The notes under the pieces: model-generated
The model's database searches: none
What the model was told of the DNA's origin: nothing
The model's input: only the letters and a program-made list of their open reading frames with translations
Program-made: the position numbers and the translations under genes
Part shown: in pieces, positions 1 through 8,770 of the stretch
Layout: the number at the start of each line of letters is the position of its first letter
How positions within the stretch are numbered: position 1 is the stretch's first letter
NCBI RefSeq assembly: GCF_015207455.1
Contig: NZ_JADEWV010000021.1
Span: 1 to 49,210, forward strand
Length of the DNA: 49,210 bases
From: Microcoleus sp. LEGE 07076
GTDB lineage: Bacteria > Cyanobacteriota > Cyanobacteriia > Cyanobacteriales > Microcoleaceae
Direction of reading: 5' to 3'

Positions 1-29
1 GGAGAGCCCGTCCAGGACGGGCTCTCCCG
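1..29. repeat. GC-rich palindrome at the window edge
   Basis: Two 13-base arms beginning GGAGAGCCCG are exact reverse complements around a single central base. A GC-rich flank (cgcccctccc) follows. There is no T-run, so it resembles a dispersed REP-like hairpin more than an intrinsic terminator. The rest of positions 30-501 holds several gcgatcg sites but no supportable gene. Confidence 0.6.
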
Positions 30-501
30 CCCCTCCCACAAACTTGTCTAAATTATTTAATTCGCGCTCCTAATTCATATCCTGTCCGATCGACCGCGAT
101 TAAAAGCCGGGGCTGGTTTGGGAGATTGTCAATTGTTGGCAGATATTTTTGGTAAGCGATCGCCTACGAGATGAGGGGCGATCGACCGGACGCGAGATGG
201 CTGAGTAAGTTACCAAAACTCTTGTCGCTGCTTCGTTTTGTGGGATTTTGCTCTCAAGCCATACCTCTAGATTTTGCCGATCTCAAACAATAAATTATGT
301 TGATCGATCGCTTCACAGCCCAATTCAGCAGCGCCAAGAAACGTGCGATCGCCTCGATCTCCTATCCAAAGAATTCACATCCGAAAATTGATGCCAGAAG
401 TGTCCTCTGGCGATCGCACTCTCGGGTAAAATCCAATCAGGGCGATCGCCCGCGGGCCTAGATCGTCATTTGCCGGACATAATTAATTAAAACGTGTCGC
501 A

Positions 502-777
502 CTATTGATTAGATTCGCGATTCTGGCGCTTATTCTGAATAAACTGTTCCAAATCGGCGATCGCATCTTCAAAATCAGACAAATTAATTTTCGCAGGTTT
601 AGCCTTCTTCGGCGGACTCGAAGGCTGACTCGCAGACTTAGCTTCAGGAGGCGGAGACTGAGGCTGTGCCGCTTCAGTGTTGGCAGCTTCTATATAATCA
701 AACAATTCATCCAGGGACTGAAAAAAAGATTGAGCCGAGGCCCGGCGTGAATCTTTGCTATCGTCGTCATCCATCAT
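502..777 (-). CDS. small acidic hypothetical protein
   Basis: A 91-residue protein not assigned to a family. It opens with an Asp-rich start (MMDDDDSKD), then a predicted helix with aromatic residues (SFFQSLDELFDYIEAA, about residues 17-32). A Pro/Ser/Lys-rich linker (about 40-62) and a second amphipathic helix (DFEDAIADLEQFIQ, about 68-81) follow. The helix-linker-helix design suggests a soluble scaffold or adaptor, which is inference. The antisense frame is also open but Arg-rich and looks like a shadow. The second codon is also ATG, so the start could be one residue later. Confidence 0.55.
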   Translation of the reverse strand: MMDDDDSKDSRRASAQSFFQSLDELFDYIEAANTEAAQPQSPPPEAKSASQPSSPPKKAKPAKINLSDFEDAIADLEQFIQNKRQNRESNQ

Positions 778-1219
778 AATCTACTCCATAGACTCTAAAA
801 CTTGCCGAGAAACTCCGCCCCCGGCGCGTACAGATATTGGACATCAAAACCCCAATCAGCTAAAACTCTTGAGAAATTTCACTTCGATCCGAGATTAGAT
901 CCACCTCAATCCCCCTTAAGAAGGCGAGTAGGGGTTGACTTTGACCGCCTCTTGTTCCCTCCTTATTCAGGGGCTGCGAGGGCGATCGGGGCTATAGGAT
1001 CAAACACGAAACCCGTACTGCATTTGACTTGGTTGTTGACACCGATCGGCATTGTCACCCCTCAAAGTGTATCTAGCTTTGCCCGCCGTGTCAGTGATTT
1101 GAAACTTGGCGCACACTCAGATCGAAATCATCATCCCTAAAAAAATTTCAGTTACTGTCTAATTAACCCTAGTCTAGTCGAGAATAAGGACACAGGACTC
1201 ATGCAACTATTACCGCTGT

Positions 1220-1245
1220 TTGTAGGTGGCGATCGCCACCTACAA
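1220..1245. promoter_or_regulatory. perfect 26-bp palindrome upstream of lpdA
   Basis: Thirteen bases (TTGTAGGTGGCGA) are followed by their exact reverse complement. The centre is GGCGATCGCC, which contains a HIP1 octamer. It lies about 71 bases upstream of the chosen lpdA start. It could be an operator-like site or a HIP1-centred repeat; the sequence alone cannot decide. The remaining 778-1219 stretch has a fragment of the cccttaag-type repeat (near 909) and no convincing gene. Confidence 0.4.
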
Positions 1246-1316
1246 GCTTAAAATAACTGACAGACGGTGTTTTTGGCTTGAGTCCTAAGATTTCAAAGGC
1301 ATTAGGAGATTTTAAG

Positions 1317-2753
1317 GTGACTCAGGGATTTGATTACGATTTAGCAATTATCGGCGCTGGCGTGGGCGGGCACGGGGCGGCCATCCACGCGGTTAGCTGC
1401 GGGCTGAAAGTGGCAATTATCGAAGCGGGCGACATGGGCGGGACTTGTGTCAACCGCGGCTGCATTCCCTCCAAGGCGCTGTTGGCGGCTTCGGGGCGGG
1501 TACGGGATTTGCGAAATGCTCACCATTTGAAGACTTTGGGGATTCAGTTGGGAAGTGTGGAGTTCGATCGTGGGGCGATCGCCAATCATGCTAACACTAT
1601 TGTCAGCAAACTGCGTGGTGATTTGACCAACAGCCTCAAGCGTTTGAATGTCGATATCATCCAAGGTTGGGGCAAAATCGCCGGTTCTCAAAAAATCATC
1701 ATTGAAACCGACAAAGGCGAGAAAACAATTACAGCCAAGGATATTATTCTCGCTCCCGGTTCAATTCCTTTTGTCCCCCCAGGCATAGAAATTGACGGCA
1801 AAACTGTATTTACTAGCGACGATGCTGTCAGATTGGAATCGCTACCGAAGTGGATTGCGATTATTGGTAGCGGTTATATCGGTTTGGAATTTTCCGATAT
1901 TTACACTGCATTGGGCTGTGAAATCACGATGATTGAAGCTTTAGACCAATTAATGCCTACTTTCGATCCAGATATTGCTAAGTTAGCGGAACGGGTGTTA
2001 ATTACACCCCGCGACATTGAAACGAAAGTCGGTGTGTTGGCTACAAAGATTACTCCAGGTTCCCCGGTAATTATTGAATTAGCTGATTTCAAAACTAAAG
2101 AAATTGTCGAAATTTTGGAAGTTGATGCTTGTTTGGTAGCAACTGGCCGAGTTCCGGTGAGTAAGAATTTGGGGTTAGAAACTGTTGCTGTGGAAACGAT
2201 GCGCGGTTATATCCCGGTCAACGATAAGATGCAGGTTTTGGCTGGGGGAGAACCGGTCAAGCATTTGTGGGCGATCGGCGATGTGAATGGCAAGATGATG
2301 TTAGCTCACTCTGCATCGGCGATGGGCATTGCGGCGGTGGAAAATATCTGCGGGCGCGATCGGGAAGTGGACTATTTGAGCATCCCGGCGGCGGCTTTTA
2401 CTCACCCAGAAATTAGCTATGTGGGAATGACGGAACCTGCGGCGAAGGAGTTAGGAAAAACCGAAGGGTTTGAGGTAGCTTCTGTCAAGACTTATTTTAA
2501 GGGAAATTCTAAAGCTATTGCTGAAGGTGAAACCGACGGTACGGCTAAGGTGATTTACCGGAAAGATACTGGGGAATTGTTGGGCGTTCACATTTTCGGT
2601 TTGCACGCTTCGGATTTGATTCAAGAGGCGGCAAATGCGATCGCCCAACGGGATTCTGTCAACACTTTAGCATTCCGAGTGCACACTCACCCGACGCTTT
2701 CGGAAGTGTTGGATGAGGCGTTTAAACGCGCGGCTGGAGCGGGCAGTCATTAA
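1317..2753 (+). CDS. lpdA: dihydrolipoyl dehydrogenase (E3)
   Basis: Flavoprotein disulfide reductase that reoxidises lipoyl groups of 2-oxoacid dehydrogenase complexes and the glycine cleavage system, transferring electrons to NAD+. Visible are the N-terminal FAD dinucleotide fold ([13 protein letters not shown]), the redox disulfide ([13 protein letters not shown]), the NAD-binding fold ([13 protein letters not shown]), the second FAD motif ([16 protein letters not shown]) and the C-terminal His-Glu pair region ([13 protein letters not shown]). The start is taken as GTG at 1317 because AGGAG sits 8 bases upstream and the product then begins [13 protein letters not shown], as cyanobacterial homologues do. 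An upstream TTG at 1278 would add 13 residues but has no such site. Length is 478 residues, normal for the family. It stands alone, with a dispersed repeat directly after its stop. Confidence 0.95.
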   Translation: MTQGFDYDLAIIGAGVGGHGAAIHAVSCGLKVAIIEAGDMGGTCVNRGCIPSKALLAASGRVRDLRNAHHLKTLGIQLGSVEFDRGAIANHANTIVSKLRGDLTNSLKRLNVDIIQGWGKIAGSQKIIIETDKGEKTITAKDIILAPGSIPFVPPGIEIDGKTVFTSDDAVRLESLPKWIAIIGSGYIGLEFSDIYTALGCEITMIEALDQLMPTFDPDIAKLAERVLITPRDIETKVGVLATKITPGSPVIIELADFKTKEIVEILEVDACLVATGRVPVSKNLGLETVAVETMRGYIPVNDKMQVLAGGEPVKHLWAIGDVNGKMMLAHSASAMGIAAVENICGRDREVDYLSIPAAAFTHPEISYVGMTEPAAKELGKTEGFEVASVKTYFKGNSKAIAEGETDGTAKVIYRKDTGELLGVHIFGLHASDLIQEAANAIAQRDSVNTLAFRVHTHPTLSEVLDEAFKRAAGAGSH

Positions 2754-2910
2754 TCTGTAGGGGCGGTGTTCCCGTTGGTGTCAAATTAAGTCTAAACCCT
2801 TGAGAAAACTCGTTTGCATTCCAGTCGAGCTCCCCCTGGTTGTAGGGGGACTTTGAGAATACTCTTGTCCCCCCTTCTTAAGGGGGGTTAGGCAGGATCT
2901 CCGGGTCTTA
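2754..2910. repeat. dispersed intergenic hairpin repeats
   Basis: Just after lpdA is TGTAGGGGCGGTGTTCCCGT, a repeat head also seen at 9526 inside the NB-ARC gene. It is followed (about 2829-2905) by a hairpin-rich block reading CCCCCTGGTTGTAGGGGGAC and ending in CTTAAGGGGGG. A near copy lies at about 42430-42492, and a shorter relative near 909. A 69-codon antisense frame over this block is an artefact of the repeat. Confidence 0.65.
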
Positions 2911-3030
2911 AAACACCCCATAGGGGAGATATAAAGCCTATCGGAGCAACAAAAGACTGGTACTATATTTGACGTGTTTGTTGACACCAATGTGCGATCG
3001 CGATCGCCCCTTTTTGAGAATTGTGTTTAA

Positions 3031-3522
3031 ATGGAACTGAATCAGCGAAAAGAATTATTTAGCAAAGCTTACGTGCGTGCTGTGGCGGCAGTCGCTGGCT
3101 GTTCTGTAGATCAACCTGAGAATGATTATGATAGCGTGGATCTCTGTATCAAGGCGATCGGCAGCGATCCAATGCAACCGCACCGCCTCGAATTGCAGTT
3201 AAAATGTACTTCAAGAGATGTACTCGATGCTCAATCTGTGCGATATCCGCTCAATGTCAAAAATTATAACGACTTGAGGGTCACTGCGTTTATTCCCCGC
3301 CTGCTGGTTGTCGTTTTAGTACCGGAAAATATAGGGGAATGGATACAACAGTCAGAACAGGAAATGTTGCTTAGACATTGTGCCTATTGGGTATCGCTGC
3401 GGGGAATGCCTGAAACTAGAAATACAAATCGCATTACTGTTGAATTGCTCCGCCGGAATAAGTTTTCACCAGATGCTCTTGAGTCAATTATGCAGCGTAT
3501 TAGCAAAGGAGGTTTCCCATGA
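3031..3522 (+). CDS. DUF4365-like protein, predicted PD-(D/E)XK-fold
   Basis: A 163-residue protein resembling the DUF4365 family, whose members are thought to have a restriction-endonuclease-like fold. A plausible active site is visible: Asp37 (SVDLCI), then Glu54-x-Gln56-x-Lys58 (LELQLKCTS). The family is common in bacterial conflict loci, often beside partner genes. It overlaps the next gene by ATGA (3519-3522), so the two are translationally coupled. Assignment rests on motif pattern and overall look. Nuclease activity is inferred. Confidence 0.75.
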   Translation: MELNQRKELFSKAYVRAVAAVAGCSVDQPENDYDSVDLCIKAIGSDPMQPHRLELQLKCTSRDVLDAQSVRYPLNVKNYNDLRVTAFIPRLLVVVLVPENIGEWIQQSEQEMLLRHCAYWVSLRGMPETRNTNRITVELLRRNKFSPDALESIMQRISKGGFP

Positions 3523-4094
3523 AAGTAACTGTACGGGATTTGGAAGTTTTCAAAAGTTTAGATGTGAATGTAATTATAGCATATTTACAAAAAAATGGCT
3601 GGCACGAACACAGCCGAATTTACGACAATAAAGGAGCGATTTGGGTTAATAAAAATGAGGCTGGAGATGTATTTGATATTGCGCTACCCTTGACAAGGGA
3701 GTTTGCAGATTATCCAGCTCGCATGGGAGATGCTGTCAAGACGCTGGAACTTACAGAAAATCGTTCTCAACTAGAGATTTTAAGCGATTTAATTACTTCG
3801 TTAGACAATACTGAGATTCAGGGATTTGTTGTGAAGGTCGATCGCGAAGATGGAGAGAAAATTGCTCAGGTAGCAATGATGGGTTTTGTAGTGAACAAGC
3901 TGCGGAAAATCTATGTTGAACTCAAAGAAAATGATTGTAATTTAGCACTGAAAGCTTATCAGGACAGAATTCCTGTCACTTGCGCGGGCGATTTGGTTAA
4001 AGTAGGTGGATCTTTTGTGATGCAGAAAGTACAGGGTTTTGCTTTGATGCTGGAGGAAGCTAAAGAAGATGAAAATGCGCTCTCGCTTATTTAG
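3519..4094 (+). CDS. hypothetical partner of the DUF4365-like protein
   Basis: A 191-residue soluble protein of unknown family. GGAGG lies about 8 bases before its ATG, which overlaps the stop of the preceding gene, so both are made from one mRNA. It starts with MKVTVRDLEVFKSLDVNVIIAYLQKNGW and has a mixed alpha/beta pattern with no signal peptide or membrane segment. Its stop (TAG, 4092-4094) overlaps by three bases the stop of the convergent HEPN gene. A regulatory or antitoxin-like role towards the DUF4365 product is possible but only inferred from coupling. Confidence 0.75.
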   Translation: MKVTVRDLEVFKSLDVNVIIAYLQKNGWHEHSRIYDNKGAIWVNKNEAGDVFDIALPLTREFADYPARMGDAVKTLELTENRSQLEILSDLITSLDNTEIQGFVVKVDREDGEKIAQVAMMGFVVNKLRKIYVELKENDCNLALKAYQDRIPVTCAGDLVKVGGSFVMQKVQGFALMLEEAKEDENALSLI

Positions 4095-4480
4095 GACAGT
4101 GGTAGAGTGCCGATCGCACTTTGGGCTAATTCGAGAAATTGCTCACCGCAGTTAATTTGCTCCGCAGCTTGCTCGACAGTCACAGTATCAAGTCCCCCGT
4201 AATCCCCACTATTTCGCAAGTCTTGAGCATCGATTAAAAACCTGTGAAACTCAACAGGAACTCTTCCTGTACAGGCAAATTCTCGGCCAAAAGCTCCAAT
4301 CACTGCGGCATGACTCGAAAATGACATTCCTTCGCCATCTAAAAATGCCTCAGCAATATAAAACATGGCATAATAAGCGCGAGATGCTGCATAGTCTGGG
4401 AAACCATTATTTAGTAATAGCTTTGCCGCCGATAGACTTTGACGAGCTTTCAGGAGCAAGTCTAATTGTTCTGGTTTCAT
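4091..4480 (-). CDS. HEPN-domain protein (toxin of a HEPN/MNT pair)
   Basis: A 129-residue all-helical HEPN protein. Characteristic features are the ARQSLSAAKLLLNNGFPDYAA region, the SRAYYAMFYIAEAFL helix and the C-terminal RNSGDYG motif, the family's Arg-Asn...Asp-Tyr variant of the HEPN R-x4-6-H signature. Many HEPN proteins are RNases, and in HEPN/MNT pairs the MNT protein neutralises them by adding nucleotides to a tyrosine of the motif. Whether this variant is catalytic cannot be told from sequence. It overlaps the upstream nucleotidyltransferase gene by 4 bases (4477-4480). Confidence 0.88.
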   Translation of the reverse strand: MKPEQLDLLLKARQSLSAAKLLLNNGFPDYAASRAYYAMFYIAEAFLDGEGMSFSSHAAVIGAFGREFACTGRVPVEFHRFLIDAQDLRNSGDYGGLDTVTVEQAAEQINCGEQFLELAQSAIGTLPLS

Positions 4481-4803
4481 AAAGCTATTCCCTCTTTACG
4501 AATATTCCTCAATAAAGGCCCGTTGTAGTGTATAAATCTCTGTTCGTCCATAAACATACAGCTAATAACTTCATCATTTTGGAGTGACAAATCGGCTCTA
4601 ATGTGACTGGTTCTTTTAATTTCTTCGCCAGGATTGACTTGTCCTTTGAGAACTACTAACACATCTATATCTGAATCGGGATGTGCATCGCCTCGCGCCT
4701 GGGAACCGTAAAGTACCATTGTGACAAGGCGGCTGTCGTAAAGTTGCTCGAAGTGCGATCGTAATTCTGTCAGTATGTTCTTAAGTTTATCGTTAATTTT
4801 CAT
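4477..4803 (-). CDS. MNT-type minimal nucleotidyltransferase (antitoxin)
   Basis: A 108-residue minimal nucleotidyltransferase with the family signature GSQARGDAHPDSDIDVLVV (about residues 33-51). This holds the GS turn and the two metal-binding aspartates of the pol-beta fold. In HEPN/MNT modules it modifies and silences the HEPN toxin. It is the first gene of the pair, as is usual. The C-terminus reads NIRKEGIAL. A degraded copy of this gene's 3' half survives at about 7550-7670. Confidence 0.88.
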   Translation of the reverse strand: MKINDKLKNILTELRSHFEQLYDSRLVTMVLYGSQARGDAHPDSDIDVLVVLKGQVNPGEEIKRTSHIRADLSLQNDEVISCMFMDEQRFIHYNGPLLRNIRKEGIAL

Positions 4804-4823
4804 ATTTGTTGTGAATAATTTAA

Positions 4824-4850
4824 GGGCGATTCCCTACGGGATAGCTACGC
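4824..4850. repeat. dispersed repeat GGCGATTCCCTACGGGATAG
   Basis: This short repeat, upstream of the MNT gene, contains the small palindrome TCCCTACGGGA. At least 26 bases match the copy at 10231-10256, which lies inside the NB-ARC coding sequence. Two exact copies in one window indicate a genome-wide family. Confidence 0.65.
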
Positions 4851-4904
4851 ACGCGCTTACTTTGACTAATTCAGTAGTCGAAATATTGAAACTTCCGGTA
4901 GTCC

Positions 4905-6251
4905 TCAATCCAGGTCTATAGCTTTCAATGCTGCTAAATATCGCTCTTGAATGTCTTTGCGATCTAATTCATCCAAAGTTGCCTGCTGGCTGGAGCGTTC
5001 AGTCAAATCTGCGTGTCGCCTGAGTGCTTTTCGGTGTGTGGTTCGATCGGTAAAACGAGCAACAACAGCGATCGTCTCTAGCAAGCGCATCGTGACAGCT
5101 ACATTCGATCGTCCATTCTGTCGAATTTGGTTAAAGGCTGCATCGATCACATCTGCAAAGGCGATCGGTTCTGCAATCATCCGAAGCTGGTTGCTGTCGT
5201 CGTAGCGGTAGGGAGAGGGAATCTCTCTTTGGGTTAAACGACAAAGAGCCGCACTCAGTTGGTCAATACAGCGGATAGCCGTAAACGGATCGTTGATTCC
5301 TGGGGAAAGAGCGCGTACTGCAATTTCAACGAGTTGGTCGATCGAAAACTCCACATCTTGCTGTTCTGTGCGCTGCGAGCCAATCAGAAAGGCACTGTTA
5401 ATCTTGGATGCAAGTTCATCGTTCACCTGTTTTCCTGGAAATACTTGTGCAAGTTCGCTTCCTTCGACAGTAAAGCGACCTGGGCGCTGTAGAATTTGTA
5501 ACAACAGGTTGTGCTCGATCGCAATTTGCATTAGTTGGCGATCGTTAATGGCTTGAATGTAGCCACCATTGATTGCTGGAATTGGACGGGCATCTTCCTC
5601 AAAATTAGCTGGAATTTCAGCGGAAATATCCGATGGGTTGTCTTGCTGCTTGTTTTTAGCTTTACTGGTTCCAATACTTTCTGGAAACAGTCGATCGATC
5701 GCATCATCAAGTTCGCCACCCACTAATTGAATCACGCGATCGACCTGAATTGATGAGGCAGAATGATGAATGAAATAAATCAATACGCCAATGCTGGCGA
5801 TCGCCAAACCAATCCCGCAAGTTACCGCCAGGTGCGGGACAAACTCATGTTCTTCTGACCCGTTGATCGTTCGCAGCACCATCAAGCTATACACAAATGT
5901 GGAAATGAAAGTTCCCAACACAATTTGGTTTCCTCTATCTTGCATGAAGTTACGCAGCAAGCGAGGGCCAAACTGGGAAGATGCAAGCTGAAGGGCAACG
6001 ATCGTAATTGAAAAAGCAGTGGTAGCAACGCTCATCATTGAACTGGCGATCGCCGAAAGAATCGCGCGGGAGCCGCTAGGGCCTAGAGTATAAGCCCAAC
6101 CCAATTCTCCAATGAGGTTGGTTTTTTGATTTTGGTCAATCCCGATGGTGAGAAAGGAAAGTGCGATCGCCAAAAAAACCATGACGCTTGGAACAAACCA
6201 GAAACTCGAATTTAAGGAGTCCCACAAGTTGTTGAACTTGATATTTTTCAC
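4905..6251 (-). CDS. DUF2254 family membrane protein
   Basis: A 448-residue predicted inner-membrane protein of the DUF2254 type. About four transmembrane helices lie in the first 165 residues (for example FWFVPSVMVFLAIALSFL and the GIGLAIASIGVLIYFI stretch). The hallmark SITIVALQLASSQFGPRLLRNFM follows the second helix. A soluble C-terminal half carries ALSPGINDPFTAIRCIDQL. Function is unknown. It starts with GTG overlapping the TGA of the mechanosensitive channel gene (6248-6251), so it is co-translated with it. A shared role in membrane stress or osmotic adaptation is inferred from that coupling. Confidence 0.85.
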   Translation of the reverse strand: MKNIKFNNLWDSLNSSFWFVPSVMVFLAIALSFLTIGIDQNQKTNLIGELGWAYTLGPSGSRAILSAIASSMMSVATTAFSITIVALQLASSQFGPRLLRNFMQDRGNQIVLGTFISTFVYSLMVLRTINGSEEHEFVPHLAVTCGIGLAIASIGVLIYFIHHSASSIQVDRVIQLVGGELDDAIDRLFPESIGTSKAKNKQQDNPSDISAEIPANFEEDARPIPAINGGYIQAINDRQLMQIAIEHNLLLQILQRPGRFTVEGSELAQVFPGKQVNDELASKINSAFLIGSQRTEQQDVEFSIDQLVEIAVRALSPGINDPFTAIRCIDQLSAALCRLTQREIPSPYRYDDSNQLRMIAEPIAFADVIDAAFNQIRQNGRSNVAVTMRLLETIAVVARFTDRTTHRKALRRHADLTERSSQQATLDELDRKDIQERYLAALKAIDLD

Positions 6252-7294
6252 TTATTTTCACCCTCAGTATGTTTATTGTTTGACATTACTTGGCCATCCT
6301 CAGATTTAGTGCGTTGAGACTCAATTGCCGCCAGTTGTCTGAGGGCGCGACTGATATTGCGCGATTTGGGAACTTCAGCTTGTCCGGCGGGCCAACCTTC
6401 CCGTTGACGGGTGCGATCGCCATCAGTGTCTTCTGTCTGATCGTGGAACAAAATTTGCTGAGTTGGGAAGGGCAGATCGATCCCATTTGCTACTAGCTTG
6501 TTTTTAATGTTAGTTAATACGCTATCTTGAAAATCTAAGAGTTCGGCGCGACGAGGAGGCTCCACCCACCACCGAGCGCGAATGTTAACACTGCTACCTG
6601 CCAATTCTACGACGATCGCATCGGGAGCCGGATCTTTTAGCACTCCATCAATTTCATGCATTGCCTCTAAAATTAATTGTCTGGCGGTATCAATATCATC
6701 TCCGTAGCCAATCCCGATGTCATACTGCAAACGGCGCTTTTCAAACGCTGTGTTCACGACGACTGAGTTGGTGAATAGTTCTGAATTGGGAATTACAATG
6801 CGCCTACCATCATAGGTTTTGATTGTTGTCGCCCGCGTTTGAATATTTTCTACAGTTCCCTCAAAGTTTTTGAAGACAATTTGGTCATCTATTTGGAAGG
6901 GTTCAGTTAGCAGGATCAAAACACCTGCCAGAAAATTTTGCAGGATATCGCGAAACGCAAACCCGATCGCCACACCACTAATCCCCAATAGCTGAACGAG
7001 ATCGCTTGCTTTGAGGGACGGAATGACGATCGACAGAGCAATAAACAACCCTGTAAGAACGGTTGCTCCTTGTGCTAATCGCCCCAGCACCAATCCTAAA
7101 TTGCGAGCTTGGCGGTGAGCACTGGTTAGTTTTCTCACCGTTCGCTTCAAGGTTTTGCCAATAAAAAAGAAAATTGCAAAAACAATCAGTGCCAGTACAA
7201 TATTTGGTAATAAAATCAGGAAGTCGCTTGCCATTGCCTGGATTTTACTCCAAACATCGGTGATTTTTGTTGTATCCACAAGAATGTTAGCCAA
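6248..7294 (-). CDS. MscS-family mechanosensitive ion channel
   Basis: A 348-residue small-conductance mechanosensitive channel. Three hydrophobic helices span roughly residues 25-110. They are followed by the conserved pore-lining and beta-domain region (LLGISGVAIGFAFRDILQNF, then GVLILLTEPFQIDDQI). The Ser/Asn-rich motif VIPNSELFTNSVVVN follows, and the C-terminal alpha/beta vestibule domain ends near residue 285. The last 60 or so residues are hydrophilic and probably disordered. Channels of this type release small solutes on hypo-osmotic shock. First gene of a two-gene operon with the DUF2254 protein. Confidence 0.92.
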   Translation of the reverse strand: MANILVDTTKITDVWSKIQAMASDFLILLPNIVLALIVFAIFFFIGKTLKRTVRKLTSAHRQARNLGLVLGRLAQGATVLTGLFIALSIVIPSLKASDLVQLLGISGVAIGFAFRDILQNFLAGVLILLTEPFQIDDQIVFKNFEGTVENIQTRATTIKTYDGRRIVIPNSELFTNSVVVNTAFEKRRLQYDIGIGYGDDIDTARQLILEAMHEIDGVLKDPAPDAIVVELAGSSVNIRARWWVEPPRRAELLDFQDSVLTNIKNKLVANGIDLPFPTQQILFHDQTEDTDGDRTRQREGWPAGQAEVPKSRNISRALRQLAAIESQRTKSEDGQVMSNNKHTEGENK

Positions 7295-7419
7295 TACGTC
7301 GTACCCAATTTTATCCCAAAGCGATCCGATCGACCTCTACCAAAGGTTAGTAATTTGCTAAAGTGCAGTGTGGCTGAATTCGGGATCTCTGATTTATTGA
7401 GGGCGGGGGTTGGGGGCGA

Positions 7420-7670
7420 GCTAATTTTGAACGAATTCGAGAAATTCTTGTGCTTGGGCGATGGTATTTGTGCCGATCGGGCGATCGTAACGGCATCAAG
7501 TTCGCCACAATCTCCAGCATTTCGCAATTATTGAGCGGGCGTTATCTTAAAATTCCCTCTCGACTGATATTTTTGAGTGGCGGGCATTGATAATTAGAAA
7601 ACCGTTTTTCATTGATCAACTGGCAGCCAATCACTACGTCATTTTGCAGGGATAAATCTGCTATAATTGA
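7420..7670 (-). pseudogene. relic of a second HEPN/MNT toxin-antitoxin pair
   Basis: On the minus strand, about 7550-7670 translates to IADLSLQNDVVIGC...EKRF...PPLKNISREGI. This matches the C-terminal half of the intact MNT protein (RADLSLQNDEVISC...EQRF...LRNIRKEGI). About 7420-7530 gives RNAGDCGELDAVTI, then after a frame change AQEFLEF. These match RNSGDYGGLDTVTV and GEQFLEL of the intact HEPN protein. The MNT N-terminal half and about 90 HEPN residues are missing, so this is a deleted, frameshifted duplicate. Its tyrosine motif residue is Cys. Confidence 0.8.
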
Positions 7671-7683
7671 AGGAGAAAGTTGT

Positions 7684-8073
7684 ATGGTAAAGTATCCGAA
7701 AATGAGAGAGGAGTTATTAGAAACTCTCCGCAGTTTGGCAGATAGAGAATATCAACATAAAGCTTGGCTAGAGAGCGATTATCCACCAGGAATTGAGTGC
7801 GACACTTTTGATGGTGCGGTTCATTTTCTTTACGACGATACAGTGTTGGCAGAAAACCCGGATGCGGCGATCGGAGTAATTATTGAAGATGAAAAAGAAG
7901 CTCGTTTGATGTCAGCAGTTTGTCAGGCTATAGATTTAGTGTTTGAGGTTTTGGGGACAGGAGTTTCTGATGAGGGGTATATTAAATCTGCTGAGTGGAC
8001 AATGGTAGTAGAGGCGGCATTGAAAGCTTTGCAGGTTATGGAAGTTCGATCGCAGCAAGCAGTTAAGGTTTAA
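7684..8073 (+). CDS. small acidic protein, SCO4402-like
   Basis: A 129-residue protein beginning MVKYPKMREELLETLRSLADREYQHKAWLES. This resembles the SCO4402 family of small uncharacterised proteins from memory only. The start at 7684 is chosen because AAGGAG lies 8 bases upstream; an earlier in-frame ATG at 7612 falls within the decayed toxin-antitoxin relic. The product is acidic (DGAVHFLYDDTVLAENPDAAIG) with no signal peptide. Small acidic proteins of this kind are often immunity-like, but no partner toxin is next to it. Confidence 0.7.
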   Translation: MVKYPKMREELLETLRSLADREYQHKAWLESDYPPGIECDTFDGAVHFLYDDTVLAENPDAAIGVIIEDEKEARLMSAVCQAIDLVFEVLGTGVSDEGYIKSAEWTMVVEAALKALQVMEVRSQQAVKV

Positions 8074-8091
8074 GTGAAAGTGCGATTATGA

Positions 8092-8273
8092 ATGGTTATC
8101 AAAGCGGTAAAAATTCCCTATGTTGTTGGAGAAACAGAATTAGTCATACTCAAAAAAATAGCGATCGCACCTCAATAATAGAAGGGCGTTCGCCTGGAGC
8201 AGTTTACCTTTTTTATGATTTCAATCCTAGAAAAGAGAAAGTACATTTATTAGAACAACAAAGTGTTATGTAA
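8092..8273 (+). pseudogene. possible gene relic
   Basis: Two short protein-like stretches lie in different frames. The first starts at 8092 (MVIKAVKIPYVVGETELVIL, stop at 8178). The second ends at 8273 (LFYDFNPRKEKVHLLEQQSVM). The second has the look of a C-terminal beta-strand/helix end. Both would fit one small gene broken by an indel near the HIP1 site at 8160. No family is recognised, and this could be chance. Confidence 0.25.
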
Positions 8274-8314
8274 TAACCGTACTTAGTTGTAGCTTCGCTA
8301 GCTTGATAATCGAC

Positions 8315-8707
8315 TTACTTACAAGTTACTTTAGTCAGGTACATTGTACACTCTTCACAAAATTCCCATTGCTCACTTTTTTGATTCCACTGCATAGTGC
8401 CGACTGTACTATCACGATCGAAAGTAAAATTTATGGCTTGGGTATATTGATTTGCCTTGCAAAAAGCATTTGCGCCTTGCTGACGTGCTTTCTCACTTAG
8501 CCCACTAGCACCTTTTACTACTACATCAACTGGAATATTATCTCCTTCCCTTGGATTGCTAAAAACACGGGTATCAGTAGCAGCAATATTACTAGACTTA
8601 CCAGTATTTCCATTGTTTTGATTGCTTTGGGCTTTTGTTGGGAGGTTATAAGCAAGGGTCGAAATAGTTAAACCTAGAACGAAAAAAACACCGAAAATTC
8701 GTTTCAT
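8315..8707 (-). CDS. secreted hypothetical protein
   Basis: A 130-residue protein with an apparent Sec signal peptide (MKRIFGVFFVLGLTISTLAYN, probable cleavage after TKA, near residue 26). An Asn/Ser-rich segment follows, then a small folded domain. That domain has three cysteines near the end (EFCEEC and TCK), plus FCKAN, so disulfides are likely in the periplasm. Family unknown. The gene is divergent from the NB-ARC gene at 8869, with about 160 bases between them. Confidence 0.65.
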   Translation of the reverse strand: MKRIFGVFFVLGLTISTLAYNLPTKAQSNQNNGNTGKSSNIAATDTRVFSNPREGDNIPVDVVVKGASGLSEKARQQGANAFCKANQYTQAINFTFDRDSTVGTMQWNQKSEQWEFCEECTMYLTKVTCK

Positions 8708-8770
8708 ACCTTTTATACCTGTTGAGTGGAAATCTTACTATAAACATCATCTGCAAAAAGTAAGTTTTTG

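Noticed and set aside
802-1140. 112-codon open frame
   Set aside because: It crosses repeat-like DNA, has no domain-like pattern or ribosome-binding site, and is Arg/Pro/Ser-rich throughout.
2781-2990. 69-codon antisense frame after lpdA
   Set aside because: It lies entirely in a dispersed hairpin repeat also present at 42430.
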